NCBI GenBank assembly: GCA_945901665.1
Contig: CAMDLJ010000073.1
Location: 1 to 9,690 of the forward strand
Origin: Bordetella parapertussis
Lineage (GTDB): Bacteria; Pseudomonadota; Gammaproteobacteria; Burkholderiales; Burkholderiaceae
Length of the DNA: 9,690 nt
Reading direction: 5' to 3'
The notes beneath the pieces are model-generated. The model was not told where the DNA came from and searched no databases. It saw nothing but the letters and a program-made list of their open reading frames with translations. Position 1 is the first letter of the stretch, and each line of letters begins with the position of its first letter. This document shows, piece after piece, positions 5,876-9,690 of the stretch. A program made the translations under genes and the position numbers.

Positions 5876-7599
5876 AGATCGACTTTCAAGCGGCGCAAAG
5901 TCTCGCGCAAGGTTTCGGTGTCGCCGCCTCTTTGCAAGCCCTCGCGCCAGATTTTTTTCGCTTCCTCGGCCTGGTTGAGTTGCCACAGCACCTCACCCAT
6001 GTGGGCTGCAATTTCAGCGTCTGATTGGCTGGCGTAGGCTTTTTTCAGCAGGGTAAAGGCCAGGGGCAAATTCCCCAAACGAAACTCCACCCAGCCCAGG
6101 CTGTCGGTGATGGCTGGGTCTTCAGGCGCCAGCTCCAAGGCGCGCGTGATGAGTTGCTTGGCCTCTACCAAGCGCAAATTTCGATCGGCCAATGAGTAGC
6201 CCAAGGCGTTGTAAGCGTGGGGTTGATCGGGCAAGCGCCGGATCAATTCGCGCAAACGCCGCTCCATATCGTCGAGGCGGTTGAGTTTTTCATCCAGCAT
6301 GGCCAACTCATAGAGCATGTCGTTGTCTTGGGGATCGCGCAAAACCGCCATGCTGAGCAAGTCGTGCGCTGGTGAAAATTGCTTGTTGTCGCGCAGCAGT
6401 TTGACCTCGGCCAACAGCTTGCCCCGGGCTTGGTTGGCGTTTTCAACTGGCAGGTTTTGGATCAAGCTGCGGGCTTCGCCGAGCTTGCCTTGGCGGGCGA
6501 GCAATTGAGCCCGTCGGCTGTGCGCTTGCAAGACAAAGTCTGGGTGGTCAATTTTTTGCAGCCATGCCTGTGCAGCCTGATCGTCCATTCGCTTTTCGGC
6601 CGCTTGGGCCAGCCCCAGGTGGGCCTGCGCCAGGCCACGCTGCGGTGGGTTGGGCTGGTCTTGCGCCAACACCAAGTAACGTTTCAATGCCACCTCGGCT
6701 GCTTCAGGGCGGTTTTCATCCACATGCAACAAACCCAACATTAACCAGGCCTGCGGCACCTTGGGCTGGGACTGCGTCATGTCCTGGAGTTGTCCCAAAG
6801 CAGCGGTGTACAGCTTGCTCTCCAGTTGCCATTGGATCAGGCTCAAGCGGAGCTCGGGCTGCTGCACTTTGGCCAAGGACAGGTTCAACAAATCCAGGGC
6901 CCCTGGAACATTTTTTTCGAGCAAATCTAAAGCCAGCAAACCCGCGCCGATGGCGGTGGAATCGGCTTGGTAGGCTTTTTGTGCGGCATCCAAAGCGCCC
7001 TTGGTGTCATTGGCGCTCAGTCGCACCCGTCCCACAGTGGTCCAGGCCGCAGAGGCGGTGACCGGCGCTTGAAGGTAGGGTGCAATGGCCTGCTCCAAAA
7101 CGGCCACGGCTCTTTTTTTGTCAGTCACTTGACCCAGGTGTCGGTGCAAGTTGGCCAATGTGAGGTTTCGCTCTTCGGGCGGGGTCAGATCGACTTCTGC
7201 GCGCAAAGGCTCTGTGGCGTCACCCAAGCGGTTGAGTGCCAGCAAGATTTGCAAGATGTACAGATTGGCTTGGCGCGAGCCGGGGTTGGCGCTTTTCCAA
7301 GCCCTCGCCGCTTGCAAGGCTGCGTCTCCCGAGCGCGACTGCAAGGCCAAATCCACAGCCCTTTGGTAAAGCCGGACATCATTGATTTTGGTCGCCGCGT
7401 CCAACAACAAAGAAAACGCAGCCCCTGGGTTGTTTTGGCGGGCATTGAGTTCGCCCAGCAAAACCTCATAAAAGGCTTCGGCCATCAGGGCCGCTTGCTG
7501 GCGCTTTTGGATGGTGTTTCGGGTGGAGGCTGTTTGGCCCCAGGCGACAGTTGATCCAGCCAACAATATGCACAAGGTCCAGCACGCTGATTTTTTCAT
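5872..7599 (-). CDS. Secreted tetratricopeptide-repeat protein, LbcA-like by position
   Basis: This 575-residue protein has a Sec signal peptide (MKK, hydrophobic core about 5-18, likely type I cleavage after AWG at residue 21), so it should be periplasmic. The rest is almost entirely helical repeats. The clearest TPR units lie at about 462-565, including [30 protein letters not shown] and [13 protein letters not shown]; earlier repeats (about 35-460) are more degenerate. Directly upstream of lolB-ispE-prs, it occupies the position I recall for Pseudomonas aeruginosa lbcA (PA4667), a TPR outer-membrane lipoprotein that delivers murein hydrolases to the protease CtpA. Unlike LbcA it has no lipobox. 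No ctpA lies in the window, so the function is inferred from synteny only. The ATG is preceded by no Shine-Dalgarno. The gene diverges from mutM and its stop overlaps the lolB start. Confidence 0.85.
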   Translation of the reverse strand: MKKSACWTLCILLAGSTVAWGQTASTRNTIQKRQQAALMAEAFYEVLLGELNARQNNPGAAFSLLLDAATKINDVRLYQRAVDLALQSRSGDAALQAARAWKSANPGSRQANLYILQILLALNRLGDATEPLRAEVDLTPPEERNLTLANLHRHLGQVTDKKRAVAVLEQAIAPYLQAPVTASAAWTTVGRVRLSANDTKGALDAAQKAYQADSTAIGAGLLALDLLEKNVPGALDLLNLSLAKVQQPELRLSLIQWQLESKLYTAALGQLQDMTQSQPKVPQAWLMLGLLHVDENRPEAAEVALKRYLVLAQDQPNPPQRGLAQAHLGLAQAAEKRMDDQAAQAWLQKIDHPDFVLQAHSRRAQLLARQGKLGEARSLIQNLPVENANQARGKLLAEVKLLRDNKQFSPAHDLLSMAVLRDPQDNDMLYELAMLDEKLNRLDDMERRLRELIRRLPDQPHAYNALGYSLADRNLRLVEAKQLITRALELAPEDPAITDSLGWVEFRLGNLPLAFTLLKKAYASQSDAEIAAHMGEVLWQLNQAEEAKKIWREGLQRGGDTETLRETLRRLKVDL

Positions 7600-7640
7600 G
7601 CTCAGATGATAATCGCAGCTTTGCTTTTGGCGCGCCGCTC
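7600..7640. promoter_or_regulatory. Divergent intergenic region with overlapping -10-like sequences
   Basis: Only 41 nt separate the TPR and mutM start codons. On the plus strand GATAAT (7608-7613) and on the minus strand TATCAT (7611-7606) each match the sigma-70 -10 consensus at five of six positions, and they overlap. No good -35 hexamer is seen at 16-18 nt for either. Neither gene has a Shine-Dalgarno. The minus-strand box ends 6 nt before the TPR ATG, close to leaderless spacing. This is a weak prediction. Confidence 0.3.
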
Positions 7641-8456
7641 ATGCCCGAATTACCCGAAGTTGAAGTCACCCGTTTGGGTTTGACGGGCCCCCTGCGTGGG
7701 GCTCGCATTGAGGCGGTTTATATGGGCAAACCCCTGCGCTGGCCGCTCCAATACCTGCCCCAAAGTTTGGTGGGGCGCACGATTTTGGATGTGCGCCGCC
7801 GCGGTAAGTACCTTTTGATGGACCTCAGCGAAGGCCTTTTGTTGTGGCATTTGGGCATGTCAGGCAGCTTGCGCGTGTGGCCAAACCGGCCCCAGCCCGG
7901 GCCACATGACCACTTTGACCTGGTCACCTCGCAGGGCTGTTTGCGCTTGAACGATCCACGCCGGTTTGGCGCAGTGGTCTATGCCCCAAGCCAAGACAGC
8001 CCGCAAGCCCAGCAATTGCTCGGCCATTTGGGGGTGGAGCCTTTGGAGCCAGGCTTTGAGCCCCAATCCTTCTACCAAGCTTTGCACCAGCGACGAACGG
8101 CCATCAAGCCCCTGCTGCTGGGGGGCGCTGTGGTGGTGGGCGTGGGCAATATCTATGCGTGTGAGGCCTTGTTCATGGCCAGCATTCGCCCCACTTTATC
8201 GGCCCAACGCATCAGCCGGGTGCGGGCCAAGGCTTTGCATGGGGCCATCCAGCAGGTTCTGTCCCGGGCCATTGCGATCGGGGGCAGCAGTTTGCGCGAC
8301 TTCAGCGGCACGGAGGGCCAAAGCGGCTATTTCCAGTTGGAGACCAAAGTCTATGACCGAGAGGGCTTGCCTTGTCGCGACTGCGGCACCACCGTACGGC
8401 GCAAGACCCAAGGTCAGCGCTCGACGTTTTATTGCCCCCAATGCCAGCGTGCCTAA
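7641..8456 (+). CDS. mutM: Formamidopyrimidine-DNA glycosylase MutM (Fpg)
   Basis: MutM removes 8-oxoguanine and formamidopyrimidines opposite C and nicks the abasic site by beta,delta-elimination. The 271-residue product (E. coli 269) starts MPELPEVEV: after methionine removal P2 is the Schiff-base nucleophile and E3 the partner acid. Other signatures are RRRGKYLLM (52-60) with K56, HLGMSG (70-75), DPRRFG (105-110), the helix-two-turn-helix [12 protein letters not shown] (167-178) and a C-terminal zinc finger with C245, C248, C265 and C268 (CRDC...CPQC) that also carries the damage-binding arginine R260. The residues before GVGNIY read LLLGGAVVV instead of the more usual LLDQ..VVG form, a small variation. 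The start at ATG 7641 is fixed by the required N-terminal proline; the frame is open further upstream but cannot be used. mutY follows 4 nt after the stop. Confidence 0.98.
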   Translation: MPELPEVEVTRLGLTGPLRGARIEAVYMGKPLRWPLQYLPQSLVGRTILDVRRRGKYLLMDLSEGLLLWHLGMSGSLRVWPNRPQPGPHDHFDLVTSQGCLRLNDPRRFGAVVYAPSQDSPQAQQLLGHLGVEPLEPGFEPQSFYQALHQRRTAIKPLLLGGAVVVGVGNIYACEALFMASIRPTLSAQRISRVRAKALHGAIQQVLSRAIAIGGSSLRDFSGTEGQSGYFQLETKVYDREGLPCRDCGTTVRRKTQGQRSTFYCPQCQRA

Positions 8457-8460
8457 AGCC

Positions 8461-9498
8461 ATGTCTGTCGACCTGACCACTTTCGCGCCCTTGTTGATCC
8501 AATGGCAACGCCAACATGGGCGGCATGACCTGCCCTGGCAAAAGAGCCTGCAGCCTTACCCGGTGTGGTTGTCGGAAATCATGTTGCAGCAAACCCAGGT
8601 CAGCACCGTCAAAGCGTATTTCGAGCGGTTTTTAAGCCGCTGGCCGCGGGTGCAAGATTTGGCGGCGGCAGAGCTTGACGAGGTGATGGGCCTGTGGAGC
8701 GGCTTGGGTTACTACAGCCGAGCCCGCATGCTGCATCGCTGCGCGCAAACCGTGGTGCACGAGCATTCTGGCCACTTCCCCAGCGACATGGCCGCATTGC
8801 AAAAGTTGCCGGGCATTGGCCCCTCCACCGCAGCGGCAATTGCTTCATTGTGCTTTGGTCAAGCGGTGTCCATCATGGACGGCAATGTGCGCCGGGTGCT
8901 GACCCGACTGCTCGCCTTTGATGAAGATTTGGCCTTGTCCTCGGCACAAAAAAACCTGAACCACCATGCCCAAGCCCTGTTGCCCAGCGGGCGGTGGGTC
9001 AAGTCCATGCCCCAATACACCCAAGGCTTGATGGACTTGGGCGCCACGGTGTGCCACAGCCGCCAACCCGCCTGTGAGCAATGCCCCATGCGCGCCATGT
9101 GCCAAGGCCATGCCAGTGGGGCGCCCACGGCATTTCCCCGCAAAACCCGCAAATTGGTGCGCCGCTCACAGGCCTGGTGGTTGCTTTTGCTGCGCTCGCC
9201 CGAGGGTGGCGTTTGGTTGCGCAAACGACCCGCTCAAGGGATTTGGGCCGGCTTGTATGGCCCACCGGTGTTCGACAGCGAAGACTTGGCATTTCAATCC
9301 ATTCCCACGGCGTTGCATCGCCAGGTGGCGTTGTCAACGCCTTTTGTGCATGTGCTCACCCATCGCGATTTGCACTTGCACCCGCTGCGCTTGACGGTCC
9401 CCGCTTCAACCACCTGGGGCGAAGGCCAGTGGTGGCCTGCCGATGCATGGCCCCCATTGGGCTTGCCCGCACCCTTGCGTCGCTTGTTGTCTGAATAA
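8461..9498 (+). CDS. mutY: A/G-specific adenine DNA glycosylase MutY
   Basis: MutY excises adenine mispaired with 8-oxoguanine, so that repair can restore C and MutM can then act. The 345-residue product (E. coli 350) has every hallmark. Catalytic E39 lies in WLSEIMLQQTQV (36-47). LWSGLGYYSRARML is at 78-91, the helix-hairpin-helix LPGIGPSTAAAI at 116-127, and catalytic D140 in MDGNVRRV. The [4Fe-4S] ligands are C198-x6-C205-x2-C208-x5-C214. The C-terminal NUDIX-like domain that recognises 8-oxoG begins near residue 230 (WWLLLLRSPEGGVWLRKRP, then IWAGLYGPP). ATG 8461 lies 4 nt after the mutM stop with no Shine-Dalgarno, implying one transcript and coupled translation of both 'GO system' enzymes. 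The adjacent mutM-mutY pair is notable because E. coli keeps them apart. It converges with rapZ, with 3 nt between the stop codons. Confidence 0.98.
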   Translation: MSVDLTTFAPLLIQWQRQHGRHDLPWQKSLQPYPVWLSEIMLQQTQVSTVKAYFERFLSRWPRVQDLAAAELDEVMGLWSGLGYYSRARMLHRCAQTVVHEHSGHFPSDMAALQKLPGIGPSTAAAIASLCFGQAVSIMDGNVRRVLTRLLAFDEDLALSSAQKNLNHHAQALLPSGRWVKSMPQYTQGLMDLGATVCHSRQPACEQCPMRAMCQGHASGAPTAFPRKTRKLVRRSQAWWLLLLRSPEGGVWLRKRPAQGIWAGLYGPPVFDSEDLAFQSIPTALHRQVALSTPFVHVLTHRDLHLHPLRLTVPASTTWGEGQWWPADAWPPLGLPAPLRRLLSE

Positions 9499-9540
9499 GG
9501 CTCAGACCTTGTCGGCTTGTTCGCGGTGCCGAAACAAGGT
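9489..9540. repeat. Nested inverted repeats at the mutY-rapZ junction
   Basis: GTCTGA (9489-9494) pairs with TCAGAC (9502-9507) around a 7-nt loop that contains the mutY TAA. Just inside rapZ, ACCTTGT-CGGC (9506-9516) pairs with GCCG-AA-ACAAGGT (9528-9540), 11 base pairs with a two-base bulge. The two stems share bases and so exclude each other. Neither is followed by a T-run. Either could slow or stop convergent polymerases, but this is not shown. Confidence 0.35.
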
Positions 9541-9690
9541 CACCCACTGGGGTTGAAAGCGCTGGGCCAGTTGCTCCACCATATAAACCGATCGGTGTTG
9601 TCCACCGGTGCAGCCTATGGCCACCGTCACGTAACTGCGGTGGTCTTGCGACAGCGAGGGCAGCCAATCGCGCAAAAAACGCTCAATGTC
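9502..9690 (-). CDS. rapZ: RapZ (YvcJ-family nucleotide-binding adapter), C-terminal part
   Basis: This is the last 62 codons of a gene entering from the right edge on the minus strand and stopping at TGA (9504-9502). The piece reads about FLRDWLPSL, then [17 protein letters not shown] and VEQLAQRF, which is the highly conserved C-terminal domain signature of RapZ/YvcJ. In E. coli RapZ this domain binds glucosamine-6-phosphate and the sRNAs GlmY and GlmZ, guiding RNase E cleavage to control glmS; the N-terminal P-loop domain lies outside the window. GlmY and GlmZ are described from enterobacteria, so the target in this organism is probably different. The protein ends in a short basic segment ([10 protein letters not shown]). 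The gene converges with mutY. Identification is firm for the family. Confidence 0.93.
   Translation of the reverse strand, partial: DIERFLRDWLPSLSQDHRSYVTVAIGCTGGQHRSVYMVEQLAQRFQPQWVTLFRHREQADKV

Noticed and set aside
5876..5986. Longer lolB starting at a GTG near 5986
   Set aside because: It would place about 37 charged residues before the signal peptide and overlap the TPR coding region by more than 100 nt.
7966..8460. Upstream extension of the mutY frame through mutM
   Set aside because: This is the open alternate frame inside mutM. MutY homology begins at ATG 8461, and the extension shows low-complexity W/A/S-rich shadow sequence.

Overview
This window is a housekeeping stretch of a moderately GC-rich proteobacterial chromosome. 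The protein sequences and gene order point to Betaproteobacteria, order Burkholderiales, most likely a Comamonadaceae-type organism. The long two-domain bL25, the lolB-ispE-tRNA-Gln-prs-rplY-pth order and heavy use of TTG for leucine fit that group, but the family-level placement is my inference. I see no insertion sequence, phage gene, CRISPR array, toxin-antitoxin pair or defence gene. Every long reading frame that is not a shadow belongs to a recognisable conserved family.

Layout. Positions 1-1869 read rightward: the 3' end of rsmD (16S rRNA methyltransferase), coaD (coenzyme A synthesis), a histidine-phosphatase family gene, a possible 33-codon small ORF, and a YfhL-type 2[4Fe-4S] ferredoxin. 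From 7599 down to 1934 the genes read leftward: a secreted TPR protein, lolB (lipoprotein localisation), ispE (isoprenoid synthesis), tRNA-Gln(UUG), prs (PRPP synthase), rplY (bL25) and pth (peptidyl-tRNA hydrolase). The first three are joined by 4-nt stop/start overlaps. The tRNA lies inside the cluster. A hairpin with a U-run follows prs, and a long palindrome follows rplY. From 7641 to 9498 mutM and mutY, the two glycosylases of the 8-oxoguanine repair system, read rightward and diverge from the TPR gene. They converge on the 3' end of rapZ at the right edge.

How the genes relate. The leftward block mixes envelope biogenesis (TPR protein, LolB, and IspE for undecaprenyl/quinone precursors) with nucleotide supply (Prs) and translation (tRNA-Gln, bL25, Pth). 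As I recall it, Pseudomonas has the same order, with the TPR gene corresponding to lbcA. The right-hand pair is a compact DNA-repair unit.

The most unusual signals are small and regulatory. The pth start codon overlaps the stop of a 3-codon mini-ORF, just downstream of a terminator-like palindrome and with no Shine-Dalgarno of its own. The LbcA-like TPR protein has a type I signal peptide instead of a lipobox. A short ORF is wedged between the phosphatase and ferredoxin genes. These are hypotheses from sequence reading only. The coding content itself is ordinary.
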